Below, piece after piece: positions 1-12,300 of a stretch of DNA of 64,000 nucleotides. This DNA comes from Apostichopus japonicus (taxonomy: Eukaryota > Echinodermata > Holothuroidea > Aspidochirotida > Stichopodidae). Below the pieces are notes generated by a model. That model saw only the letters and a program-made list of their open reading frames with translations, searched no databases and was not told the DNA's origin. Where the stretch lies: contig NC_092565.1 in assembly GCF_037975245.1 (NCBI RefSeq), forward strand, positions 8,898,999 through 8,962,998, given 5' to 3'. How positions within the stretch are numbered: the stretch's first letter is position 1; every line of letters begins with the position of its first letter. A program made the translations under genes and the position numbers.

Positions 1-302
1 CTCAACGTTAAGAACACAGATAAAAGTAAAATGTTTCAAAAACTTGGTTAGGTCAGGTTATGTTACATTGGGTTGAACTTGATCTGCTTTGGTTGGAAAA
101 TTGGATCAGAATGTATCTAATTTAGATCCTGGTCAGATCAGAGCAAAAATATGAACAGCCCAAAAATTTGTATTTCTGAAGCCAATAGTTTGAGTCCTAC
201 CCTGGTTTTCTTCTTCTTCCAGAATTTTCTACAATCTCAAAGTTTGTTGTCTGTTGTTTGATTTACCAGTACACTAATGTTATCAGTATTGTTGTGTTTC
301 AG
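1..302 (+). other. Intron of FAM184 gene (partial)
   Basis: Sequence upstream of the acceptor AG at 301-302. It is AT-rich, with no coding exon that I can recognise. The preceding exon is outside the window. Confidence 0.7.
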
Positions 303-2189
303 GATAGAGCTAACCAGTCCAGGGTAGATGACCTTCAGGGTCATGTGACTCAGAGAGAAACACACATCAGTAAACTGGAGGATGACATCCAGAAACTCAA
401 GATGGACATCTCCAGATCAAAGGAGGAGATTGAATTTAAAGCCCAGGAGATCATGAAAGTCCAGGGTGAAGCTGAGAGAAGAATCAGGTAAAACACTTCA
501 TTCTTGTGTCTCAATCAAGAAAGGCTAATACTGTATTAGTGAAGGTTCTAGACAGATTGGGAAGTTAACATCATTCTATAATTAATAAAAAAAAAAATAA
601 AAATTCTGATTTTTTCAAATTAGGGTGGTAAAACATGATGTGATTTCAAACTGTTTGGTAATTAGAGATATACATTTTTTTTTCAAACATTGGGAAATCA
701 TAACATTGTGAAACCTGACATTAATTTGACCAGACAGTCAGTATCTTTGCTGTTTATAACTTTAATGTAAATTGGGATTCTTTAAGCACATTTCAACCTT
801 GCAATGCCTGATGAAGATTTACTGCCATCCACAGAGCAGTTGCATGTCAGCATTTAGTGTGAGTAGCATTTCATCTACAACTGTGGTTTATACTGAAATG
901 ATATTGCCATGATTGTATCCTCTTTTACTAAAGTGAACTCCCCACTATTTCATCTTAACATAATGCATGATTTTCATCTCTCGTTTCTTAATCTTTACTT
1001 CTAGAGATGTGAAGGAAGTGCTAGCCAGATCACAACAAGATGAGTTAGATTCCCAATCAGCTGAACACCTCAGAGAAACTCAAGGCATGTTAGGGGAATT
1101 CAACAGAGCTCAGGATCTCCTCAAAGATAAGATATCTGCTCTACAAATCATGTAAGTCCATTACAACGACCTCTGACCCACATGAATGAATATTCAGTGT
1201 AATGTAACAGATGCTCATTCATCACAACCTCTGAATAACATGAATGACTAGTCATTCTAATATAACAGGTACAAGTCTATCACACTGACCTCTGACCCAC
1301 ATGAATGAATATTCAGTGTAATGTTACAGATGCTCATTCATCACAACCTTTGAATCACATGAATGACTAGTCATTGTAATAAAACAGATACAAATCTATC
1401 ATACTGACCTTTGACCCACATGAATGAATATGCATTGTGACATAACAGATTTAAGTCCATCACACTGACCTATGATCAACATGAATGAATATTCATATAA
1501 CAGATTGAAGTCCATTACACTGACCCACATGAATGAGTATTCATTGCAATATAACAGATTGAAGTCCATTACACTGACCTCTGACCCACATTAATGAATA
1601 TTCAGTGTAATGTAACCGATGCTCATTCATCACAACCTCTGAATAACATGAATGACTAGTCATTGTAATAAAACAGATACAAGTCTATCATACTGACCTT
1701 TGACCCACATGAATGATTATTCATTGCTATATTACGGATTTAAGTCCCCTACACTGACCTGTGAACAACATCAATGAATATTCATTCATTGTAATGTAAC
1801 AAATTAAGCAAATGATGTTGGTAAGTTAAAAGGTCAAAAGAAGAGTTTATTAAGGTTCTGTTATAAGATGTGATTCCCTCAGGTTTTTTTAAACAGCTGG
1901 CTGCTTTTCTTACTAAGCCTATATGACCCTTAACTAGTGATTGCATTGTTGTGGAAATGATGACTTGATGATAACAATTTCAGCCATTCTCTAAGTGTCC
2001 CTAGATACATCTGCTTGGAAGGTGTTGTTACCCTGGCAAAATGTTAATATTTTTTTCTAAAAACAGGAAAAGAATTGTCCACTGTATTTAGTCATCTATG
2101 TTGACCTTATGTTGACCTTCTATGACCTTCTATGACCTTCTATGACCATCTATGTTGACCTTAAGTAAGAGATCTTAAGTAAGAGACCT

Positions 2190-2221
<32 letters not shown>

Positions 2222-4447
2222 ACCTTAAGTAAGAGATCTTAAGTAAGAGACCTTAAGTAAGAGACCTTAAGTAAGAGATCACAGTGATGTTTATTTATTC
2301 TAGTGACTGTAGAAGACTGCATTTCTAACACAGCCTGCTGATTCAAGACATCTGCTATTTCTAAAGATGTTTAGTTTTAGCATTCCGTGGATGCTTTAGT
2401 TGTCAGTCTGTGATTGAGTTTTGTTATTTTTGTGGTTGCAGGTTGGAGGAAGCAGAGGATAAATACAGGAACCGAGAATCTAGAGACGAAGACCTGGAGA
2501 TGATTGGATCCTTGAAAGAGATGGTTGCAGAGAAGGATCAAGTTCTCTTCAAGTTAAATGTAAGACTCCTCTCAACCTCATCAATTTAGTTTGCTAGAGA
2601 GGTGTATGGGTAAGGAGGGGGTAAGGGGGAGGGGTAAGTTAGAATTAATATTAGTGTGTCTTTATCATTCATGGTTTTTCAAGAACCATTACTGTCTTAT
2701 TACACCACTAATGTTTACTTTACCATTCCTGGACTTCAAGGAAAAGCATAGCTATCACATACAATACGTGGACTGCAAGGTACTGCTACTGTCCCATTAC
2801 AGTTCATGGACTCTTAGAAACAAGTCTACTTACCATTGTCCTACTGTACAAGACCACTCCTTTCTTTTTTCCTGGACTATTATACACCACTAATGTTTAC
2901 TTTACCATTCCTGGATATAAGGAAACATTACTATCACATAGGACAATAACTGGTGCAAGAACATGATTAATATCCCTATATCCTTAATAGACACCATTCA
3001 TGCCCCCTTTACAATGTAAAGGGAAACAATACACTATGGAGATCCATTATCACTTTCTTTACTAAGCAAACTTGTCCCACTCCCGTTACTGGGGTAACAT
3101 GTAACATTTACTCCATAATAACAATCCTGGATTAACCATCACTATCAATGTCCTTATACCACTGATATGGGTATCCCTGTATCACCAATAGTATCCTCTA
3201 TTGGTATTCCCACGTCACCATCATTGGCCTCCATTGGTATTGTTTTATCACTACCGCCAAGTAACCATACCTGCTAATGTTGTATCGTTCATGCTTTCAT
3301 GACCCTGGTGACCTCTATATATATATATTACTCACTCTAGGACGAGAAAAGGTTCTTTCAACTGGAGCTGATTAATCGTGAAACTAACTTCAACAAGGTC
3401 TTCAACACACAGCCCAATGTTGGTATCTTAAACCCATTGGCAAAGGTAAAATAAATATTATCTTTATGCAAATAAATAATGTACATCTTGAAGTTCTAGA
3501 GGTCAAGATTCATTGTACCTTTTAATGTTAAGACTTCAATTGATGAGTTAACAACAATTCAATTGTTCAAATGAAATATACATATATATGATTGAAATCT
3601 TAATGAGGTGGAATATCCAGAACAGTGAAAAACCTTCCAGCCTCCACTGGGATTCGAACCACGGGCCTTCTGCTCTGTACGCGGACACCCTAACCACTAG
3701 GTTATGGACGCTGATTGTATGTCCAGAGGTTCGAAACCGGTAAGGAAGGTCGTAATTCCACTGTAGGCGTGTGTCACCTGTATTGAACAATACTAGTTCT
3801 GTTTTGGTGAAATATTTTTGCCTTACTCTAGAGATCAAACATGATGCTAACCAACTCTAAATCGTTTGTGATTCCTAAAGGCGGATCTCAAAAGAGATTA
3901 TTCGAACAGACTTCCTTGTGCACATTTACCATTAATCTACAACAACAAATAAATTCCCACATGTGGAATCCCTTTATAAGGAAGAAATTCCTAAATATTG
4001 AAAACATTTATAGGTATGGGTTCCTTTATATGGAAGAATTGCTATATATGGGTTCCTATCTATAGAAGGAATTCTTAGGTTTAGAAGAAATTCCTTTATA
4101 TGAAAGAAGTTCCTATGTAAGAAGTTCCTATATGGAGAAAGAATGCCTACATTTATCAGGCAAATTCCTGTGTATGTATCACACAAATAAAATTTGTTTC
4201 TCTACTTCTCCAGCCACGAAAGAGAGGTTCAAGTGAGGCCCCCAGATATGTCAGTGCTCCCAATTTGAACTCATCTGGGATGATGGTATCAGCATCCTCC
4301 TCATCAGCTGGTAGCCCTAGCAACCCTCGATTAGAACCACTCCCCGACTCACCCATTCATGACATCCAGCTAAACCCGAAGAAACCTCTCCGGGAGAAGA
4401 ACGGTGCGGGCAAACCAACAAAAGGGAAGCGATTCATCAACACATGA
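303..4447 (+). CDS. FAM184A: FAM184-family coiled-coil protein, C-terminal part (5' end outside window)
   Basis: Five coding exons join in phase: 303-487, 1005-1151, 2442-2559, 3341-3445 and 4214-4447 (stop TGA 4445-4447), giving 262 residues. All introns start GT and end AG. The first three exons encode a charged heptad-like coiled coil (e.g. THISKLEDDIQKLKMD). Exon 4 encodes FQLELINRETNFNKVFNTQP, and exon 5 carries RYVSAPNLN and LPDSPIHDIQLNP; these are the C-terminal signatures I recall for vertebrate FAM184A/B. The tail is Ser/Pro-rich and then basic. The family is poorly characterised; no catalytic motif is visible and I assign no function. The N-terminal coiled coil must lie left of base 1, because exon 303-487 opens after an acceptor AG at 301-302. 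A versus B paralogue cannot be decided, and an invertebrate may have one gene ancestral to both. The gene converges on NOP14, with 1.9 kb between the stop codons. Confidence 0.9.
1160..1800. repeat. Tandem repeat, ~119-bp unit decaying to ~60-bp units, in FAM184 intron
   Basis: The motif cctctgaccca followed by catgaatgaatattca recurs at about 1170, 1289 and 1408 (period 119 bp). It then continues as shorter, diverged ~60-bp units to about 1800. Each 119-bp unit is a dimer of two related halves (catgaatgaatattca and catgaatgactagtcat). The first unit begins immediately at the splice donor of exon 1005-1151. Confidence 0.85.
2100..2283. repeat. Microsatellites (tatgacct)n and (gtaa/taag)n
   Basis: First comes a short tatgaccttc array at about 2100-2160. 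Then come units of the form aagtaagagatctt / aagtaagagacctt and a pure (aagt)n run at about 2190-2220. The sense strand therefore carries many gtaagt motifs identical to the splice-donor consensus, about 160 nt upstream of the acceptor of exon 2442-2559. Confidence 0.85.
3637..3722 (-). repeat. tRNA-derived SINE head / tRNA-like pseudogene
   Basis: On the minus strand the segment reads like a degenerate tRNA. An A-box-like ACCTAGTGGTTAGGGTG is followed by a perfect B box GGTTCGAATCCC. Putative acceptor arms GCGTCCA and TGGAGGC pair at 6 of 7 positions, but the T stem pairs at only about 3 of 5, so a functional tRNA is unlikely. It lies in the last FAM184 intron. A second B-box-like motif (ggttcgaaacc) lies just beyond it on the plus strand near 3729-3739. 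Element boundaries are uncertain. Confidence 0.65.
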
Positions 4448-4735
4448 TTGATGTTTTAGTCGTATCTAGACCTACGTGAGGTCAAGCCAGGCCATCACAG
4501 GGGTATACAGTAATGTAGTATAGGCTCTCTGTAAATACGTTTTAAAATCCGCTCATATGAACAGAAGGTAGAAGGCCTACAGGAACAGCTTTGCTTTAAT
4601 CCTGCACTTATCAATCTGTTTTGAAGCTTCAGATGTGAATTCCATAGCTGGACAATCTGTGTTCCAAATGGTTATCTATCGTTTAACTTTCCAATCAATG
4701 AGTTTGAGGGACTGGGGAAACATCCATTACAGAAG

Positions 4736-4741
4736 AATAAA
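4736..4741 (+). terminator. Candidate poly(A) signal AATAAA for FAM184
   Basis: A canonical hexamer followed by an A-run, about 290 nt downstream of the stop codon. Cleavage here is inferred, not shown. Confidence 0.4.
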
Positions 4742-5730
4742 AAAAAAATAGAATGTGTAGTTTTTTTCTTTCTTAACAGGTATTTATTTTCTCTCTTTCA
4801 TATTATTTTTATGTTTATGACACCAGCTAGCCTACTGGTAAGGAGTGGTAGCCAGCCACCCTACTCTGTGATACTAGACAAGAATTTGTAGTAGCTATTA
4901 CCTTTTTAAAATTTGAGGTTTTACTTGTGTCCCCTTGTAATCCTTCCACATCATCCTTCCACATCCTTCCACATCATTTATGATGTGGAACTCATCCTTC
5001 CACATCATTTATGATGCTGTAGTTACCATGATCTGTTGTATCTGCAGTTATTCAGCACAGTCTGCAGTGATGCTGTTTACTTCAGAGTGGTTATCACAGC
5101 CATATTGTTCTTAAGACCAGTTGTGTACCTCCAGTTACTCCCAATGGCAGTTGCAAGACTTTAACAGACCTTCCAAGTAGCTGTTATCCTCAGATTGGTG
5201 TTCAGAATTAGTTGCAAACACAGAAATGTCAAGAACGTTGATCATCTCCATATTAATCTTAAGAGCAGTTGAAACACCCAAATCATATTGTGCAGATGTA
5301 ACCTCAGACTTAAAAGCCTTTGTTAACACAGAAAGTGTTCTCAAGAACAGTTGCCAACATGACGATAGATTTATCGCTGTTGTTATCATCCAGGGTTTAA
5401 CAACGGGTCAAAATGCATCGCTTAACATTGTCCTCATACGATGCTAGATTTTATATTCATCCTTATCTCTTTTAGTCTTTATTATATGTATTAAAGAAAC
5501 CATCGCTTTACTTGACCAGATGGTCTTCTCTCCGTCCATTGCCCGTTAAGCTTATTCTTCCACCTTGCAGTATTCATGCAGTTAGCCTTCCATACAGCTT
5601 TTTTATCTTCTTGAAGTGCATATTTGTATTTTGGGGGGAAATTATAGTATTTTGAAGAATTGAAAAACTCTTTTGTAAAAAGTGATATAAATATATTTAT
5701 AGATAACCGAAGTAACATTTGAAATTTGTG

Positions 5731-5736
5731 TTTATT
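5731..5736 (-). terminator. Candidate poly(A) signal for NOP14
   Basis: Plus-strand tttatt equals AATAAA on the NOP14 strand, about 610 nt past its stop. It is one of several AT-rich candidates (another at 5478-5483), so the choice is uncertain. Confidence 0.3.
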
Positions 5737-6347
5737 TCTTCTTATGTGAATGGTCTGTTGAGGGTCGCATTGTTATCAAGTTTGCCTGCAAGGTTGTCAG
5801 GCGATTACATCTACAGATTCTCTGAAAGTTGGAATGATCTCTTAGCCAGATGTTAGCATGTCCTGGACGTTAGGTTCACACTTTAACTTACTGACAGTCT
5901 ACTTTGAGAATTTTAACTACTCCTGGAAGGTGGTGCAGTGTCCTACGTGTGTGAGAGACAGCCAACAGAGCAGAAAACCCACCACTTTGTATAAAATTAT
6001 TTATGGATGGCTCAGCGATTCATTGAAGTACATCTATGGTGAAATTCATACCGACTTTTGCACCGGACATGACCAGGAATGAAAGTGCATAAAATGTAAC
6101 ATATATAGCTACAGTATGTGGCTCCAAGATGTATTTTATAGCTGTAGTTTGTAGCTACAAATCTTCAATGGTGCCAGCTATAACCATGGATGGGAGTGCT
6201 TATAGATTATGTAAGCTTCACATCTCCTCTCATCATACTCTCATGAAGGAGAGCCTTGGGGGCACTCCTGCATGTTAGGTCAGTCCACCAAATCAATTGT
6301 TTAGGCCAGTGGTGAAATATTTTAATATCCAAACAACTGGGAGGAAG

Positions 6348-9300
6348 TCAAAATTTAACCTTTTTGGCTTTCCGCATCATACCCTTGACCTCTCCTTCTT
6401 GATTGGCCAGCATTCCGTAGAGCTGTCGGACTTTCTCCTTCCTCTCCGCATCCCTAAAAGAGAAACAGGAGATCATTGATGCTCTGAATGATAGGTACAT
6501 GCTGCTATTAATTCATAGCATTAAGTGATAAGTAAACTTCTGTTTTCCACTACTGAGATCTCACAAGGTGGTCCACACCTCACCTAGTGAATTCATATTT
6601 CATTCACTCATTGTGTGTTCTTCAATACACTGGCAGCAAACCAATGTTTCATTCCACAACAATGTGTATTCCACTGATAATTTTGCTAATCACTTGATGA
6701 CAGTGAGGGCTCCTGTCCAGTATTTTATATGCAAATTATCTAAGGCCCAGACACACCCGGTAAGGACAAGCTTTAAGTACTTTACTTGAGCAGTATCACT
6801 ATCCTGTTTCTATCAGATAAAAGATTTTCATACAGTCCGTACAAGTGCCGTGTTGCATGATGAGTAAAGGATAATAAATAGTGATTAGCATTATAAAATT
6901 GTCCCAACCGATGGCCAGATACATCTACTCTGAAAGTGCTCAGTAAAGGCTTACAATGTCCATATTTGTTCTGAAATGTAAAAACAATTTTCTTTATTAA
7001 GGTATCAACTTTGAAATGTCTTGTTACACTTATGCTACTGACCAACAGTATCTATGGTGCACATGTATTGCTAATAAGGAGCTTTACATCACAATCCCAA
7101 ATACAGGCAGCTGATGTAAGCCACAAACTTGCTTCAAGTCGCTTTATCACAACCATGGTTGTTACTCACCTGTTGATCTGTTCCTGTAGTTTCTCCCGAG
7201 CTAAGAACTGAGTGTCCTTCCTAAGCTCCCTCATGGCGCCTTTCATTTCTTGCCGGTGTTTATGGACCAGTTTCCTCACTTCATTCTTCTCCTTGTTTCC
7301 AGCACTCTTGTCCTTTCTTGTTGGATCATAGCTTTGGAAGAAGAGGAAAACAATTTGTTTGTCGTACATTAGCCTTTGTAGGAACCAATAAACATTACAA
7401 TGCTGTTGAACTTTAAACATGTTCTCCATGACAGCTGGATATCTATATCAACTCATCAGAATTGTATTAAGGTGGGGTGTGGGTAAAGATGGTGGGGAAG
7501 GGGTGCAGAGTGTGGGATAAGGGAGAGAAGTGATGGTTAGCAATGCGGAGGGTTGGGTGGGAAGAAAAATTGGTTGGGACGGCAGGGGAGGGGACGTTGT
7601 ATTTGTGGGTGGGGCTTATATGTCTATATATTAATTATATATCATTATTTGTATCGGGGAGTGTTGTACCCTGTTAAGCTCTCCAGAGTTTTTGTACAAC
7701 ACTTCCTTTCACAATATTATTCCTCCTAATTTTTCCTTATATTTATATGATTGTAAATTTTCTGTACCAATGCTATTTTCTTGTATATATGTTATATAAA
7801 TATGTAAATAATGTTGTGAAGAAACAAATAAAATGAAATGAAATGAACTCTACATATCAGTGAGATATATGCTTTATTATTATTCTGTATAAACCAGATC
7901 AGCTTTTGTGACTTAAAAATCCTGCCTTAGGACTTCCTGCCTGTTGGAAATCCTGTCTGTTGGTTACCATAGCAACACCTAGTTGCACTTTGTTTGGCTT
8001 CGGGAAGGAAACATTTTCTTGACCTTCAGCTATCGTGGCAGAAAATTCACTATTTTAAAAGGACTGATATGGCATGGCTGAATCTGGAAGTAGGTGAATG
8101 ATATAATACAATGCATGTACTTCATGAGTCTTATGGATAACCTTGTTAAATGGTGGCTATGGTTATCCACATTGGAAACCATCTAAGAGAGTGGAAATGA
8201 TTAACCAGCAGGAAGCCAAGTTAAACAGGTTGTAACCCATAATGGAACACTGTTCTAAATGGTGGATATGGTTACCCAGCAGGAAACCACCTAAGAGAGT
8301 GTATATGGTTACCCAAAAGGAAACCACAATGAATTGTGGATATGGTTATGCAGAAGAAAAATCATCTTAAATGGTGGCTATGGTAACCAACTACTGAGAC
8401 CATCTTGAATAGTGGCTGTGGTTACCCAGATTGGTAACCACTTAAATTGGTGGCAATGGAAACACTTTTAAACAGTTGCAGTTTTTGCTACCCAGGAAGG
8501 AAAAGTCTCAGAAGGTGCATATGATTACCCAGAATGAAATCACATCAAAGTGCTAGGTTTAATAGCCAGAATGGGTGGGTCTTCCTGTGATGATTACAGG
8601 CTCTACACATCAAGGACTAGCCAGGTGGTTGATACTTACTTGTCTTCAAACTTTGGTTCAAACATCTTCAGAGACACCGGTCTTTTTCTGGTCCTCTCCA
8701 AGGCTCTCTTTTGTTTTCCATCCAAAGCATCAACCTCCTCAAGCAAAGTTTTATGTAATTCCTTTAAAGGTAAGTAAATAACGAAACAAATCTCAAGATG
8801 ATAATAATTCCTGAACACAAATGGAAAAATTATAATCGCGACGACGACAAGGAAAGAGGAAAACGAGAGAAAGAGGAAGGACAAAAAGTAGATGAAGAGG
8901 GAGACAAACCAGAAGATTTCCAAAGAAAATTCAATTATAAAGTAAAATAGAGATATTCCACTGCCACAGAAAAGTGTTTTTCTTGGCTCAAAGGTATTTC
9001 CACAACATTTCCACAAATTCTTTAGTTTTGGTCAGAAACCTTAAGATATGAGATTTCAAAGAGATACTGTATTTTGATTTTCATTCTATTATACATAAAG
9101 TTGTATTTAAATGTATGTTAATACTTCTTGTACATAAATATTTTTATAAACTAGTTGTACATCATCACACAACCTTTGTAGATTTCCACATACTTCCATC
9201 AATATTTACAAGCTTACCTGGGTTCTTTCTGGATATTTCCTAATGGTTAGCCACTCCAGTTTTAATGCTGTTTTGATTGGCGCAAATAGTTCCACACAAC

Positions 9301-12300
9301 TGTCCTGATTTTCGTACATTTTCAAAAACTCTAGAAGCAGATGGAGTGTGAGGTTCATGGCCCAAATTCTGAAGTCGTCGTTATCCAAATGTGACAAATC
9401 ATGACTGGTGCTGAAGATGTCTGAGATATTAAAGGCTGGACAAGTTGTTCTAGAAATTTAAGAAAAGTTGACAAAATATGATTAATTTGGGAATAATTTG
9501 GAATACTGGTCCAAGGATTTTATTTTACAAGGAGTGATTTATTTTCTAGAATAACTTTGTGCATATTTTGTTTTACTTCGTTGTATGCTTTGCTAACATT
9601 CCTACTAGATTTATTTGTGCCTAATAAGTTTCTTTCTTAGAGCTCCAGTATCCATAGAAACAAGCAATATCAAGTATTTTTTCAACAAGCAAATTTCCTT
9701 TCTCAATAAAAGGATATTGGTGGAAAATAATTGAGAATGTGAAAGATCTACAGTAATTTTCACTGTATAACCAAGTGTAGCATCAACCTGAGAGGAAGTT
9801 ATACAAGAAGCTAAAACAAAATGAGTTAATTCTCAGCAAAACAGTTAATTCTCAGCAAAACAGTTCCCAGAATTTTGAGCCTCCACTAATTAAGGCCAAT
9901 TTGTATATTGAAGTTACAAAGTCTGAGAAAACAAATATTAATTCATTTCTTGTTGATAAGAAAATTTGATAAGAAAGTTTTAGTGATAAGAAATTTTTTT
10001 TTGAATAGTCATCATATTCACAATAACTTAACTTTAACTCTTCACAAAATATCTAACATCACCCCCATTTTTTAAATTTTTCTCCCACTCAATGTGATCA
10101 CTAAATTATGCACCTCACACAAAGAGCTTATGTTGACAGTGGATTTCAGTATTTTCTACTGGTTTATGTATTATATCAGTTGAAACTTACACCGAAGATC
10201 TGTCTTCTGTGAGTACCAGGTAATTATTATGTTTGCCGATCGGTTTGAACGGAGGGAGGACTTGGTCAAGTCTACCAGGATCTTTTTTGGCTTTCGACAG
10301 AAACAGGAGTCCATGAAGAAAGTTGATGACTTCTGGAACAATCCTCTTTGAGAGATGGACATACTGTGGAACAAATGTACAGAGGAAACAAAAACAAGAT
10401 AAGAAATGTTGATGAAATTATCATGCATATAATGTAAGGTATTTAGGGTGAAAAGAATAAAATAGGAATAATAGGAAATTCTTTTTCAAGATCGTGGATG
10501 TATCATTTTGTGTCACAGAATACTGGGGGCAAACCTTGAGTACTCTAAACTCAACACTTTTATGAATAACTTTGAAAGTCCCCTTAATGAGTACTGAGAA
10601 TGAATGACAGGATCATGGTTGTAAATGGCTAATCTTGTTACAGTCTTCTCTGTAACATATATTTATCCTTTCTCGTCTGGTGTGTTTCTCTGTACTACAT
10701 AACAGATAGGTTTTGCGACTGCTGAGCAGTTCAGGCGCTCCAACATTTTACAAGCATATCAAGTATTTTGGTACCATTTTCATCAGCATATGGAGTAACA
10801 TTTAATTTGGTATGAGGGATTCATTGCTTTAAATTGCTGTTCAGATGACAGCATTTCTACAGAAGATGAGAAGTGCCATATTTACCTGCATGAATGTGTT
10901 ACAGATAAAGATGCCCTTAGCAATGTCTAAATGACTCCTGACAGGACACTGAGATAAGATCTCCCCCATGAAGAGGAGAGTAGGTGTGATCACGCAGTGT
11001 TTGAAGTCAGACGTAGGGAAAACTAACGAAAGCAACTTGAAGTACAGAAGCTGAAATGAAACAAAGTGAAAAATTGATGTGAAAAGATGCATCATGAGAG
11101 AGAATCATTCGATTACAGTCGAGCATATTACAAAAACACTTCAAATGGAACTATGTAGGCATGATAAAATGGTAACAAATGTCAAAAACAAGCAAAACGC
11201 ATATTTTGACAGTTTTGCAAAATGATGCTGCTTCCTGCATCAATATTTAGTTCCTTTAAAATATAAATTATTCAGAGATATGCAAAGTGCTGTCAATAAA
11301 TGATGGGGTTGCAATAAGGTACAAAAAGTAAGACAAGTTTATATTTGGTGATACATAACAGGGACCAATCACGGCGAATGTAGAATGAAAGCAACAGCAG
11401 GAACTCAACAATGAGATACCAATTGGGAAGGCTTGTCTAAATGTTATGCAAATTTATGTTAATAGCTTTCATACTTCAATGTGATTAATCTTTGTATTAT
11501 AATACGCAGTCGTTTGCTTCTACATGTCACAGACATTTTAACTCTGAAATTTAAAATGTCAATCTCTCAGATTCTTTTTCAAGTTACAATACTCTCAAGT
11601 AATACCAGTATGAATCAATTTTCAAATTTCATTTTTACCTAGCAACCAGCCTGTCAGACTACCACTCAAAATGTCCGACAAAATAATACTCACAACAGAT
11701 GTTGAGGGGTAGCGACCTATTCCTTTTCTTTCACAGACTTCTTTAAAGTCTTGATACTTTTCAATCAAGACATCCCGGAAACAGTTTCCAGTTGGAATAT
11801 GGGAAGTTTTGCTCAGCTCGTACACATGTCTGATTAATTAAAAAAAGAAGAAGAAAGATTTGAACATCGAAGGGTTATTTAGTTACAGAAATTATAATTG
11901 TTAATTCTCTTTCAAATACAGTTTGGCCGGATATGTAAGTAACAGGGACACCAATAACCTTGCAAACTTGGAAACTCTGGATACCATATGACATGCAATG
12001 GTTACAGGAACTTGTACGATGGGTTCATTATTGGAGAATAGTTTCTTAGGAAAAGACACCCAAAATAGGGTCTGGGTAGGAAAAGAGCCACTCTCAAGCC
12101 CAGTCCCCTTACAATGAGACTGTAATGGTGTGATCCTGACGATAATACAGCAATTGAGGTATACACAGGGCTTCGCAGTCCAGTCAGGCTTCAAGATGAA
12201 TTAAACCATTTCGAACAAGTTATCTTTGCCGACCTGGGCAATTATTCCCATGTTTGGTGGGTAATCATGAACAAGACTGTAACGATGACAGCACTAACAG

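Larger units (their letters stand above)
4448..6347. other. Convergent 3' UTR region between FAM184 and NOP14
   Basis: No coding exon is supportable here; the short open frames lack family resemblance and splice context. A candidate FAM184 poly(A) signal AATAAA lies at 4736-4741, about 290 nt past the stop. A candidate NOP14 signal on the minus strand (plus-strand tttatt) lies at 5731-5736, about 610 nt past its stop. A short repeat of catccttccacatcattta-like units occurs around 4940-5010. Confidence 0.5.

Noticed and set aside
3637-3722. Functional tRNA gene
   Set aside because: T-stem and anticodon-stem pairing are degraded; better explained as a SINE head.
8762-9016. Extension of the NOP14 exon frame upstream of 8761
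   Set aside because: The peptide beyond 8761 is AT-rich intron translation. The acceptor AG at 8762-8763 and phase match with the previous exon fix the boundary.
9060-9168. Possible C/D box snoRNA in a NOP14 intron (GTGATGA at 9168-9162, minus strand)
   Set aside because: No CTGA D box within a normal distance and no terminal stem.
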